Below are positions 51,396-62,905 of a DNA stretch of 64,000 nucleotides, one piece after another (position 1 is the stretch's first letter; every line of letters starts with the position of its first letter). Origin of the DNA: Thunnus maccoyii (taxonomy: Eukaryota > Chordata > Actinopteri > Scombriformes > Scombridae); the NCBI RefSeq assembly GCF_910596095.1, contig NC_056544.1:7270655-7334654 (forward strand), given 5' to 3'. The notes beneath the pieces were generated by a model. The model had not been told where the DNA came from, made no database searches, and worked only from the letters and a program-made list of their open reading frames with translations. Both the position numbers and the translations under genes were made by a program.

Positions 51396-54300
51396 ATGTC
51401 CCCATCAGTACCCCTGCAGGAGATGATCCGGGCCATCAGGTCAGCCAGGACACAGTGTGAGGAGCGGGGTGTCATCCAGAGGGAGTGCGCTGCCATCCGG
51501 GCACAGTTCAGACAAGCCGACAACGGTGGTCGATCTCACAACCTGGCCAAGCTGCTTTACGTGCACATGTTGGGCTACCCTGCTCATTTTGGTCAGGTGA
51601 GGGGATTTGGCTAATGCCTGTCATGGGTTTGCTTGAGTTAATGGGGTTAGTGGGATGAGGAACCACCATGGCAGCTGGAGGATCTGGGTTCAATTCACCA
51701 ATGAATTGTCCCAAACACTGAACTCCTCACAGACATCATCTTAATTGCTGAGTGCATGAAGGTGCAAGAGCTGAAACAGCACATTGTAGGATCATAAATA
51801 ACCTGAATAGCATAAATATTCCACATATTACATTTTTTTTTTTGGTAATGTTACTGCTATGTGCATATAAACTTGTACTTTCTTGGTATTTCTGACTTCT
51901 CCTCTTGTTACAACACTATGAACTGTGGCTAATTCCCTCAAGCAAAGTCTGCAGCGTCGGGAACCCATGTCAAAGTCTATAAAACCATGAGGGTGGACAT
52001 TGAAACTGGGCCACTGAATCCCTCCCGAGTCTGACCTCCACTTGGAGCAGGCAAGGAGCGGAGAATTTCCCAGGGGCATCAGTAGTATTAGTATTTCAAA
52101 TAATTTCATGTTCAAAAGAGTTGTTGCTCTTCCCACTAGATGGAGTGTGTTCGGATGATAGCCAGCCCTCGCTATAGTGAGAAGCGGGTGGGATACCTGG
52201 GAGCCATGATGCTGCTGGATGAGAAGCAGGATGCCAGTCTGCTCATCACTAACTCCATCAAGAAGTAAGAGCAGCCCAAATGAATCAAACAACTGGTAAA
52301 GCAACTGGAAATCTTAAAACGCAGTGAACAAGATTAGTTTTACTATTTGGAATTTGAGATTATTTTGAACACAAATGTGCGCAAATGTACTGTAGATAAA
52401 GTGGGGGTGGGGGGCAAAACATCAGATAAGAAGAATAGAGCGAGTCAGACATTGTTCGAATTTGGAGGATATTCTTATATGATTTCAATAAAATGCTTAA
52501 CTACACTGTCATCTGTGTGTTTTTCAGTGATCTCTCTCACAGTAGCCAGTATGTGCAGTCTCTGGCTCTGTGCACACTGGCCTGTATGGGTTCAGCGGAG
52601 ATGTGCAGAGATCTTGCACCAGAGATTGACAGGCTGCTCCGAGCCTCCAACTCCTACATTAAGAAGAAGGTGAGGTATAATCACCTGAAAATAAGAATCG
52701 TTCTGTTTTCGTTACCTTAGAATGAGCCCTTTATATCTACATAGGGAGCGGGTCCTCTTCCACGGAGCCCGCCATGTTTCTATAGTAGCCTAGAACAGAC
52801 AAACCAAACACTGGCTCTAGAGAGGGCCGGTTTTGCAGCCACCATAGGTTCTACAGAGGGGAGGGGAAGAACTTACTGTAGGGGAGGAGGAGAGGGAGGG
52901 GAGGGGTATTCAGTTGGGGCGGTTTAAAGGATTTGGCTGTCAATTTTGTATATTTTTCTTTTGTCAGCAAATCTCATGTACAGAGCTAAACCAACAATGA
53001 ACTCATCCTATTTATATGTATTGTGTGTGTATCCAAATCCTATATCATATTCCTCTGTGCCGTAGACCTCTGTTGTTGTCCAAAAACTATTAAAACCACA
53101 TCAGTGAGTCACACTGCTGCACTGGGTGTCACGTCCTTTAGTCACTGAAGACAGTGGTTACTGTGGCTTGTTTTGAAATGGCGACTTACTATCTAATCAC
53201 TGTTTTTACTCTGTGGAGCCGTTTCTAAAGACGCCGCTGTAACCACCGTCTTCATGGACAAAGGAACATGTCACCCAGTGCAGCAGTGTGACTCATTGAC
53301 TTGTTTTTAATAGATTTTGGACAACAACTGAGGTCTACGGCACAGAGGAATACGATATATTAAGCTTTGGATACACACACAATACATACAAGTGGGATGA
53401 GTTCATTGTTGGGAGATTTGTTGACAATAAGAAAAATATAGAAACTTGGCAGCCAAATCCTTTAATGTCTCAAACAGATTTCTCCTGTCATTAGTAAAAT
53501 TCACAAGAGGCTCAGTGTTGTAATGATAACAGCTCTGATGACTTCCCCCAATGTCCACCCAGGCTGCACTGTGTGCCGTACACATCGTGAGAAAAGTTCA
53601 TGATCTCGGGGAGATGTTTGCGCCCGCCGCTCGTGCCCTCCTGGCTGAGAAGAACCACGGTCAGTTGATCTTAACGGCACATTTTGGTAATATATTTACC
53701 AGGAAGTTTCATCTTGGGTCAGCTGTTTCAAACAAATCTCTGTGGTTTTTGCTCTGTTCGTCTCTAGGTGTGTTACATGGTGCTGTAGTGCTCATCACCG
53801 AGCTGTGCGAGCGGAATCCAGAGACACTGGAGCGGTTCAGAAAGGTACGAGGAACACACGCAAACACACACGTTCTCATTGAATGAGTTCAGTATCTCTA
53901 AATGTAGTAATAATGTGATTGTGCTGTGTGTATCTCAGACAGTGCCAGATCTTGTTCAGATCATGAAAGGTCTGGTTATTTGCGGTTATTCTCCAGAGCA
54001 CGACGTGGCGGGAATCAGTGATCCCTTCCTGCAGGTCAGTCTGGACTCAACTGCAGCTTATGTATTATTTATTTATTACCTATCTACCTTTGTTCAGCAT
54101 TGTTCTCCATTTTCCTGAAACTGTGACAACAGTCAACTGATTTTTTTATCTTATTTCAATATGAACCATATGAGCATCAGATCGATTGATTTCAGTCTAT
54201 ATGAGCTTTATTTAGCTTGGATTCTGTCTTAAATGGTAACAGACTGGTAATAAATTGCTCTTGTTCTTTCTTTCAGGTTATTTCTTTCTCACTAGCATCC

Positions 54301-57300
54301 TCCCATACTTCTTTCTGGTTTTGCTGAGTCAGTGTACCACAATAACTCTTACTGTAGTCCAGCTGCTCACTGTCTCCCGTCTCCGTCCCCAGGTACGCAT
54401 CCTGAGGCTCCTGAGAATCCTCGGTCGCAACAACGAAGCAGCCAGTGACGCCATGAACGACCTACTAGCACAGGTTTGAACTGAACTTTTACAAAGTAGC
54501 TTTTAGCTTCTTTTTTAAAAAACGTCAGCTATCATTATATTTAACTATATTTTCTGTGATTCTGTCATCTTCTTACAACAAAGGTTGTGTTCACTACTGT
54601 AGATTTTCTTTTTCATTGTTTTAATTCCCCTTTGCCTGTGTGAGTATTTTCCACTGGAAAGACATGCCCCAGATCCAGTTTTACTCTTATTTTATTTTTC
54701 TTTAACATCTGTTATAAATAATTGAATCAGAAAGATGAGCGTATGTCGTATTTAAACTAATGTAACAGTGTGTGTGTACGTGTGTGTACAGGTGGCTACC
54801 AACACTGACAGCACTAAGACCGTGGGCAACGCTGTGCTGTATGAGACTGTTCTCACCGTGCTGGACATCAAGTCAGAGAGCGGCCTCAGGGTAAGAGACT
54901 GAAATGCCGGAATGCTATTCATTGACCTGCTTTTCAAATATCGTAAATGAATAAATGCACGTGCGCTTCATTTCCACAGGTTCTGGCTGTGAACATCCTG
55001 GGACGGTTTCTCCTGAACAATGACAGGAACATTCGGTCAGTGCTGTTTTCTCTCCCTCTGCGTCCCTCCTTCCTCAAATTCTTGTTTCTTTTTCCCTTTA
55101 CATCTCTCCCACTATCTTTCCCGCCATTCTCTCTTATCTCTCAGGGTCATTTTACTTTTTCCATTCCACAAGGCCACTGGCAACCTCACTGCAGCCAGAC
55201 AGAGAAACCTCCCGACAGGCCGTTATCAGCCTGAGCTCACTAATCACTTTCCGCTGAAACTGTTTCCCTAGAGCCACACCAGAAGGTCACTGTCTGTCTG
55301 TTAATGTTGATCTCTCAATTTCCGGCCTTGTCATTTCTCATCAGACAGTGTGGAGGCCTGTCAAGGGTTCTTTAGGGTTTTGTTATTGCCCTATTTCTAG
55401 GCTTTGTCTCCGTAGTGGCCCTGTGGCCACTAGGCAGGCCAGTCTGGTTTTTACCTGCAGGCCCTTTTGTATCAGTGTGTGGCTATGTGGCAGTTATAGG
55501 ACTGGTTTATTCCCGTGAGACCTGCCCGACTAGATAAGATCTCTCTTGCGCACACATAAATACTTGATCAGTTCATGAGACATTTCAAGTGGAAAGATAA
55601 ATAATTTATCTCACCACATTGGGAAAGTAAAGTTTGCACAGCACTGTTCATTAATTTTGATCGTTTGCTGCCTGTAGGAAGTTATTTAAAATACGATTAA
55701 TTTGCTCAATGTTGTCTGCTACAGTAGACACACGAGACCTTTATCATGTCAGCTTCCTCACAGTACTTCATTATATTGCCGCATGAAACTTGAAACTTGA
55801 TGTTCTCATTTTTGGCTGTCCAGGTATATCGCCATGACGTCTCTTCAGAGGATTGTAGGGACCGACCACACCGCAGTGCAGCGTCACCGAGGAACCATAG
55901 TGGACTGCCTGAAGGACCAGGATGCTTCTGTCAAACGGTATACATCTCATTTTTGATGAATTGGATGGAAAACATAGATGGAGAACTTGTTCCCGTACAG
56001 CCAATCAAACCTTTGCATAAACCGTGACGTCAGCGTCCTGTCATAGGCAGAGCAGAAGGTCACACTGAGCCTAATAGCATCCTGCTACACAACCCACGTT
56101 AGCTTTCCTGCTAAAGTCTCCTTCTTATCTAACTTATAAACCCGAACACGCATCATGTCCTGCATTTCAGCTTGTTGAATGAGCCACCAAACAAACATTA
56201 AGCAGATGTGAAATGTGACCTCAGTTGAAAGTTGGACTTTTTTTTTTTCAAACTTAAACAGCTGGTCAGATATCAGTTCAGTTTAAAGTGGAAATGTAAG
56301 AGGTGTCTTTTTCATGTGTGGGACACTTAGTGATGCTCCCATTAACAGCATCACTTGGTCTGTCCTCCAAGTGCTACAAAACAAGATGATAGAAAAGTGC
56401 TGTGTAAGGCACAATCTTACAACTGTCGAATGATGAGGGACAAATAATGTTGTGACGTTTTGTGATATCATCACTTACAATGCAATATCAATAATCTGTT
56501 TTACTTGTGATATCTCATGTCGCATAGGAATTGTGATACTGTCACTGTTGTGGGTATAATAGAGTGATTTCCAGCCCCACTAATGGTGACGATTATAACT
56601 TACTGATGATGATGATAACGTCTTGTATACACTTTATTTACAAAAGGTTAGAGAGTTGAAATAAGTCATTGTGTCGCTCGAGGGCACTTCAGCAGGGTCT
56701 GCTGTCATTAATGTCTCTGCCCAACCCTCCAGCCGTGCGTTGGAGCTCTCCTTGGCGCTGGTGTCAGCCAGCAACATCCGCTCCATGATGAAGGAACTGC
56801 TCCTCTTCCTCTCCTCCTGCCCCCCCGAGCTCAGGGCTAACGCTGCCAGCGGCATATTCAACGCCGCCGAGAGGTGAGTGGAAACACTGCAGACAAGCGA
56901 ATGTGCACATACATGATTTTATTACATACACGTACTGTCTATGCATGCAAGCACACATACATTCATGTCAATACATATAAAGACAAACTGGGATCGGCGT
57001 TGTTATATATATATAAAGAAAAAAAAAGATGATGGGTACAAATGTGATGCAACTGTTATAAGAAAAAGTCACTGTGCTTGAAATATGTGTGTGTCTACAT
57101 GTCTCACCCTGTGTCTGTCTCCACTACTTCACTGGCACTGTGACGATGAATAGTCTTCTCTGTTTCAGCCGTATATCTCTCTCTACCACTTGATGCACTT
57201 CTATGTGTGTAAGTAGTGAGAGGATGCTGATGGATTTGTGTGTGCGTGTGTGTGTGTGTTTCTGACTCACCCTCAGGCACCACTGAAGTGTGTGTGTGTG

Positions 57301-58182
57301 TGTCTCTGTCTCTGTCAGGTATGCACCCTCCCAGCGCTGGCACATTGACACCATCCTGCATGTCCTCACCACGGTAAATACTGACTATGGCACACACAGT
57401 CCTGCCTTTTTACATGGGTTTCACACTTTTAAAGCTGTGTTGTGCCATCATCTATGTTGTATGTACCAGGGGCCACATGTATGATGGGTATGTATGCATT
57501 GAGAAAAACACTGAATGAGTTACTTATGAACAATTTAATTTGACAAGAGAAGTTTAGTGTAGTTTGAACGCCACTGCTCAGGCTTCCAAACAAAATGTAG
57601 GTGTCAGTTCCACAGTCACTGCAATTTTCCTCTTTTCGCTTGCAATATTTCAGTGAAGAAATGTGTGCTTAATCTTACACACTCGTCCATGAAAACAGTT
57701 GTGCAAGGTCTTTCAATAATCTGACAAACTAATTAAGTATGGAGAAATACAGAAAGACAAGTAGGCATCTATTTATTGCAGATTCTGTACAAACTATCAT
57801 ATGTGCAGCCCCTAAATAGATACTAAATAAGCTGTTTATTCTGGACTAACCTTCCATTTTGCACTTTGTTACATCCTTACTTTTAATTTTGTGCTCCATC
57901 TCCATAAGGCAGTAAATGAAACCCAGGTGATTTGTTAAAAGCTAATGCTTACACTAATCATTTGCAGCGTTCTCTCAAAATGATGGAGTGTATAGAAAGG
58001 AGGATGCGTGTAGAAAGGGTAGATGTTGGTGGAGATGTGGCACAAATGAAAGCTTAATCCACATCAGTAAATATCCTTTATACTGTTATATCTATCTGTG
58101 ATGGAAATGTCCACTAAGTTAGTGTTAGTGTTGTGTCTGAGAGGAAATGTAGGGCGACCTAAATACTTGGACCAGCTGTCTA

Positions 58183-58231
<49 letters not shown>

Positions 58232-61001
58232 CGCTTGTGTTTGACTCTGATTCTCGCTCTGCCAGGCAGGGGGCGACGTGAGAGACGAAACAGTGCCGAA
58301 CCTGATCCAGCTCATCACCAACGCCTCAGAGCTTCACTGCTACACAGTCCATAAGCTTTATCGGGCTGTGCTCACTGACATCTCTCAGGTGTGTGTGTGT
58401 GTGTGTGTGTGTGTTTCCTCCTGTCATTAAAGGAGCACTCCAAGGGGTTTTTTTTTTGCAGATTGGCTTGTTGTTCCGCTCACTCTTTCAGTCAACCTAA
58501 ACAGTAACATCACGGGTCTGTCCCCATGTTGCTCCACGCTGATGCTTTGTGATACAATAAACAGAGTAGTAGTAGTATTTCAGAAACTGTCAAGGAAACT
58601 TTACTATAGAAAAAACAGAAGTCAGAACTCTTGCAGTAGGTGTGAGGACAAAACGGTTTAATTGCATCACGATCAGACTTTGGTCATCCATTGCATACAG
58701 ACATACAGACAGTTGATGCAAAGGTAATCCAAAAATACATACAGGGGGACTTTCAGTGAAGTTACCCATGAGGTATTTTCAAATGAAGTAAACAGAGCAT
58801 GACATTTTATTTTCTCTCTGAAACTTGAAGAGCCAAAAGCCGTTCATGAAGTCAAACTGAGCAATGAAATGAAATGATATTCCAGAGATATCATTTTTTG
58901 TTGTATAAAAAGGCAGTTGCTATTTTGAAAAGTCATTTTAAAAACCTTCTTGAGATCAGAGAAGGACGAATTCTATTAATTCATGAAATTATTTCATATC
59001 TCTAATTACAAATCTTATAAATAAATAGAAAACGCTTAATTCAACTCAGAAGAGAAGGGCATCATTTTAATTTTAAATCATTTTGTAGCACAGCAGATTA
59101 TGCAAAAATTTGAATGGAGACGTCTTCATCGTGTGTCGGATCAGAGCTGAGTTTGGTTCTGCAGTGGTGAGAATAGCCAGGCTTTGAGTTTGAAATCGGC
59201 TGATGCAACCAGGTTTATTTTTAGAAGTCTGCTGAGCAACCATGCACTCATCTTCTGTGTGGCACAGTTTCACATCTTCCACCACATTAACTTCGGAAAA
59301 AAAATGGTCCTGATGCTTCAAACTGCTTTGCTGGCCAACAAGCCAATCTGCCATGAATTAAAGAAACGTTTCTTCATGATCAACACATTTCACTGTAAAT
59401 GTAACGTACATACACATGGTTTTATAAGGGTTGTTTTTGCTCTGTGGATATCTGCAGCAACCCCTGGTTCAGGTGGCATGCTGGTGTATAGGAGAGTATG
59501 GAGACCTACTGCTGAGAGGAGAGTGTCAAGACACTGAGCCTGTTCAGGTACATAGACTACAGCAAATGTGATGGATCATCTTAGTGCTCAGAATCTATAA
59601 CTTGTCGATGTTACATCTCTAGTTTCAGTATTAGAAAAATGCGATGGCAGCTTTCAGACTTGGTATTTCTATATCTTGTGATCAGGTCTCTGAGGACGAC
59701 GTCCTGGACGCCTTGGAAACGGTTCTACAGTCCCACATGTCGTCCCCAGCGACCAGAGGCTTTGCTCTCACCGCCACCATGAAACTGAGCACACGCATCA
59801 CCGATAATGTGGAGTAAGACACACTTCTGTCACTCACAGGGCACAATGCAGTTAACAGGCCACTGTGTCTTGTTTAAAGTAGCGATGAGTATGATTTTTC
59901 TTATTTCGCTGCGTAATTTTAAAAAGAACACAACACACAACACAGTATTTGCTTGTGCAGAAAGGTCTGTTGGTCACAACAGGTGACTTGATGGATCATT
60001 TGTCATGTGTTGAGAGAAAAAAACAATCCGGCCCGTTGCTGAGGAACAGAACCCCCCTACACACTGACATTTCCAAACACCATCAACCTGTATTTGAGTG
60101 CTACAACATGGCAACAAATTAAACCACAATAATACTAATATCTGTAAATAATCTCCTCACTCACTCTCTTTCTTTCCACCGATCGCCCCGGTCAGTCGGA
60201 TCAGAAGCATCGTCAGCATTTACGGCAGCTGTATAGATGTGGAGCTCCAGCAGAGGGCAGTTGAATACAACGCTCTATTCAAAAAATATGACCACATGAG
60301 GTGAGCAATGACTTGTGCTGATGTAAAGGTCAGCTTTTCCCACAATTTTACAAGTGGTAGTGGAAACACATCTTTTTTTTTTTTGCCAGAAAGAGCTAAG
60401 ATGTTCCTTCTCTCCACAGGGCAGCAGTGCTGGAGAGGATGCCTGTGATTGAGAAGAACTCTCCGGGCCATACCAACGGAGAGTCAACAGGGGACACCAT
60501 CAAGGAGATCCAGCCCACCAAAGTCAAGCAGGAAGAGCCACTGTTGCCACAACAACCTGCTAACCAGGTAAAAACATAATGATAATAGAGATACATTCAG
60601 GTTTCATGACAACAACTCAGTGAAGACTAGATGGACGACCTTGTGATCACAGTTTTCCATGCAGTTTATCTGCATCTCTAACGGTTGACTCATGGTTTAC
60701 TCATTCTTATACGTGTTATCCCTCAAAAAAAAACTTGCTCTGAATATGCAGGTTGGCGTTAAGGTTGAAACAATGAACTGAGTTGTAGTTTCCCCCCCCC
60801 CCCCGCTGTCTGTGGTTTTCCTCAGGTCTGTGATCTGTTGGACCTGCTGGGGGGCTCCGAGGAGCCTCTGCAGCCCAGTCCTGCACAAGGTGGCACGGCA
60901 CCAGGCCTGTCCATCAACACAATTAGCCCTGCTGGAGGAGACCTTCTGGATCTGTTGGGAGGCTTAGAGCCCACACCCGTCGCACCAGGTCTGACCCTCA
61001 G

Positions 61002-61046
<45 letters not shown>

Positions 61047-62905
61047 TAGAAACCAAAAGGGTTTAGGAGTGAAAAAAACAAGAGAGGGGAAATAAAATTG
61101 GATGTGAAACAAGAGAATGTAAAATATGAGAGACTGAAACTTGTGTTCATAGCTCTAAATCAAGCCACCAGGCAAGTCCCTAAAATTTCAATGCAAATAT
61201 GAAGGTGACATTTCTTCTTTTTTTTTCTGTTTTTCATAGCTCCCACGGTGACAGTGTATGAGAAGAGTGGTGTGACTTTGACACTAAGTTGTGACAAACA
61301 GTCAGACTCAGGCCTGACAGTCACACTCACAGCCTCCAACTCCAGTGACTCAGACATCAGCTGCTTCACTCTACAGGCTGCAGTGCCCAAGGTCTGTCTC
61401 CACACATCAATGCGTTCATCTTGTTAATCATCCACTGATTGAGTCACTGCCAAGCAAACTTTCTCTGTCAGTGTCGGTGTTCATTTTTAGCCATGCTAAC
61501 AGCGTGACTCTTGGGATGACAACGTCCGTCAGCTGGTCTGCCTACCGCTTTTGTCCAGACGTACATATCTCACCAACCGTTGGATGGAATGCCACGAACT
61601 TTGTACATACATTCATGTTCCCCAGAGGATAAATCCTAATTACCTTTATGATCCCTGATGTGACCTCTAATGCCAAAATGAGGCTCATTTTTGTAGTTTT
61701 GAGTGGAATGTCAACTATTAAACGAGTTTCCAGTAGACATTCATGTTCCCAGGATGAATTTTACTTTGGTGATCCCTTAACTCTTTATCTAGCACCATCA
61801 AAATATTGGTCAAATATTTTATTTGACCAATTAATAATCTGACAGTAATGCTGATAAGCATGCTAAAACACTGAACTAAGTTACTAAGAACATGGTAAAC
61901 ATTATACCTGCTTCATATAACAATGTTAGCATTGTCATTATTTATTTATTTGTTGGTTAATTTAACAGGGATCATGCAGTTACATATTCTGTGTTAAAAT
62001 GTGTTAGGGCGAGACAAAAGTGTAGTTTTCAGCTGTGGTCAGTTGACAGATGTTACAAAGTCACCCTAAAAGAGCACGTTAACATACTGACAGTAGCATT
62101 TAGCTTAAAGCCCCACTGTGCCTAAGTAAAACCTCACAGAGGCACCAGCATGGCTCTAGACTCTTGTTATGTTTCCTGTCAAGAGATTCAACATCAATTT
62201 ATATCGTCGACAACAGCTACTTGTGGCAGAATACCAATATTTGTATGCTATACTATACAAGAGCACTGACTAGCCTGTGTTGCTTGGTGGGTGTGAGTTT
62301 TAAACCCCAGCATGTTCTCAGTGGCATTAGTGCACAACAGCATGCATGTGTTTTGCTGCTTTCAGAGTGTCCAGTTACACATGAAGGCCCCCAGTGGGGA
62401 CTCTCTTCCTGCACGAGGCACAGCTAAGGTGACCCAGATGGTGGTCCTCAACAACCCAAACAAGGTGGGCTTGGCACACACACACACACACACACACACA
62501 TGCACACACAAAACAGTTATTGTTAGTAAGAGGCAAAGTCAGGAGACACTTCCCTCTTTTATATCAAACTTTATCAGCAAGAGATAAAAGTTTCTGTTGT
62601 AAAAGTTAGATGAGTTTGAAAATACAAGATAAGAATAAAAATGTTTATTCACATTTCCACACATCTACAAACCTTATTATTGTATTCATCAAGAAAGATC
62701 CATTATTGCTAAAATGTGCCAGGTCCAAATATTTTTTTTAACTCCCATCCTAGATGTTTATTCTAGCTGCTATCTAAATCCTGCTTCTCCCTTCCAGGTG
62801 AACCTGAAGATGAGGATACGCATATCTTACACAAACCAAGGATCCGGCTTTCAGGATACAGTCCAGATTGACTCCTTCCCTGGACTCAATGCTGCCAGCC
62901 ACTGA
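51396..62905 (+). CDS. ap1g2: AP-1 complex subunit gamma (gamma-2 adaptin)
   Basis: Large subunit of the AP-1 clathrin adaptor at trans-Golgi and endosomes. Twenty-one coding exons: 51396-51596, 52140-52264, 52528-52669, 53563-53659, 53768-53844, 53939-54034, 54393-54473, 54792-54890, 54980-55035, 55824-55937, 56733-56873, 57319-57373, 58266-58388, 59458-59547, 59686-59813, 60196-60300, 60420-60567, 60826-60988, 61240-61391, 62366-62464, 62798-62905; 799 aa. The trunk of helical repeats spans about 1-590 ([43 protein letters not shown]). The hinge (about 590-680) has two LLDLL clathrin-box-like motifs at 630-634 and 666-670, and the gamma-ear is about 681-799. The sequence lies between AP1G1 and AP1G2; I chose gamma-2 because its human orthologue sits on 14q11.2 with the other genes here, and its length is close (785 aa). 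A gamma-1 paralogue remains possible. Exon 14 in transcript order (58266-58388) has unusual flanks. Confidence 0.92.
52675..52918. mobile_element. Internal fragment of the 5.4 kb element in ap1g2 intron after exon 4
   Basis: From about base 6 of the intron the sequence parallels 5485-5710, sharing ATCACCTGAAAATAAGAATC (with one change), TATATCTACATAGGGAGCGG and AACACTGGCTCTAGAGAGGG. Both inverted-repeat termini are missing. Confidence 0.8.
52923..53466. mobile_element. DNA element with long terminal inverted repeats (about 0.54 kb)
   Basis: The ends TTTAAAGGATTTGGCTG and CAGCCAAATCCTTTAA are complementary. The arms remain inverted copies for about 170 bases, including TATATTTTTCTT, ACAATGAACTCATCC and the deep pair CTCTGTGCCGTAGACCTC / GAGGTCTACGGCACAGAG. 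The central loop is about 180 bases with no coding capacity. Copies or fragments occur at 42248-42705 and 24645-24795. Confidence 0.8.
57240..57306 (+). repeat. TG-rich microsatellite before ap1g2 exon 57319-57373
   Basis: Two TG-repeat blocks (about 57240-57259 and 57290-57303) precede the TCTCTGTCTCTGTCAG acceptor. Here a normal pyrimidine tract separates repeat and exon. Confidence 0.7.
58183..58234 (+). repeat. (GT)n(GC)n alternating purine-pyrimidine tract
   Basis: About 52 bases of strict purine-pyrimidine alternation end in six GC units, 31 bases before ap1g2 exon 58266-58388. This is the classic composition for left-handed Z-DNA. Confidence 0.85.
58389..58414 (+). repeat. (GT)13 microsatellite that forms a splice donor
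   Basis: The repeat starts exactly at the exon end (CTCTCAG|GTGTGT), so its first unit is the donor GT. The exon boundary is fixed by frame and by the conserved DISQ|QPLVQV junction. Confidence 0.85.
61004..61043 (+). repeat. (AC)20 microsatellite in ap1g2 intron
   Basis: An uninterrupted AC repeat beginning about 15 bases after the donor at 60989. Confidence 0.85.
61530..62165 (+). repeat. Copy of the 8.8 kb dispersed repeat in ap1g2 intron
   Basis: GTTGGATGGAATGCCACGAA and CATTCATGTTCCC (twice) open the copy; the 3' part has CACTGTGCCTAAGTA, CCTCACAGAGGC and ATGGCTCTAGACTCTTGT. It has the same orientation as the copy at 8790-9335. Confidence 0.65.
62475..62500 (+). repeat. (CA)13 microsatellite in the last ap1g2 intron
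   Basis: A CA repeat starting 11 bases after the donor of the penultimate exon (62464). Confidence 0.85.

Noticed and set aside
51828-52304. 158-residue minus-strand frame over ap1g2 exon 3
   Set aside because: Antisense to a conserved coding exon and to intron sequence; no family match.
57104-57397. Minus-strand frames rich in Thr-His
   Set aside because: Translated CA/TG microsatellite.
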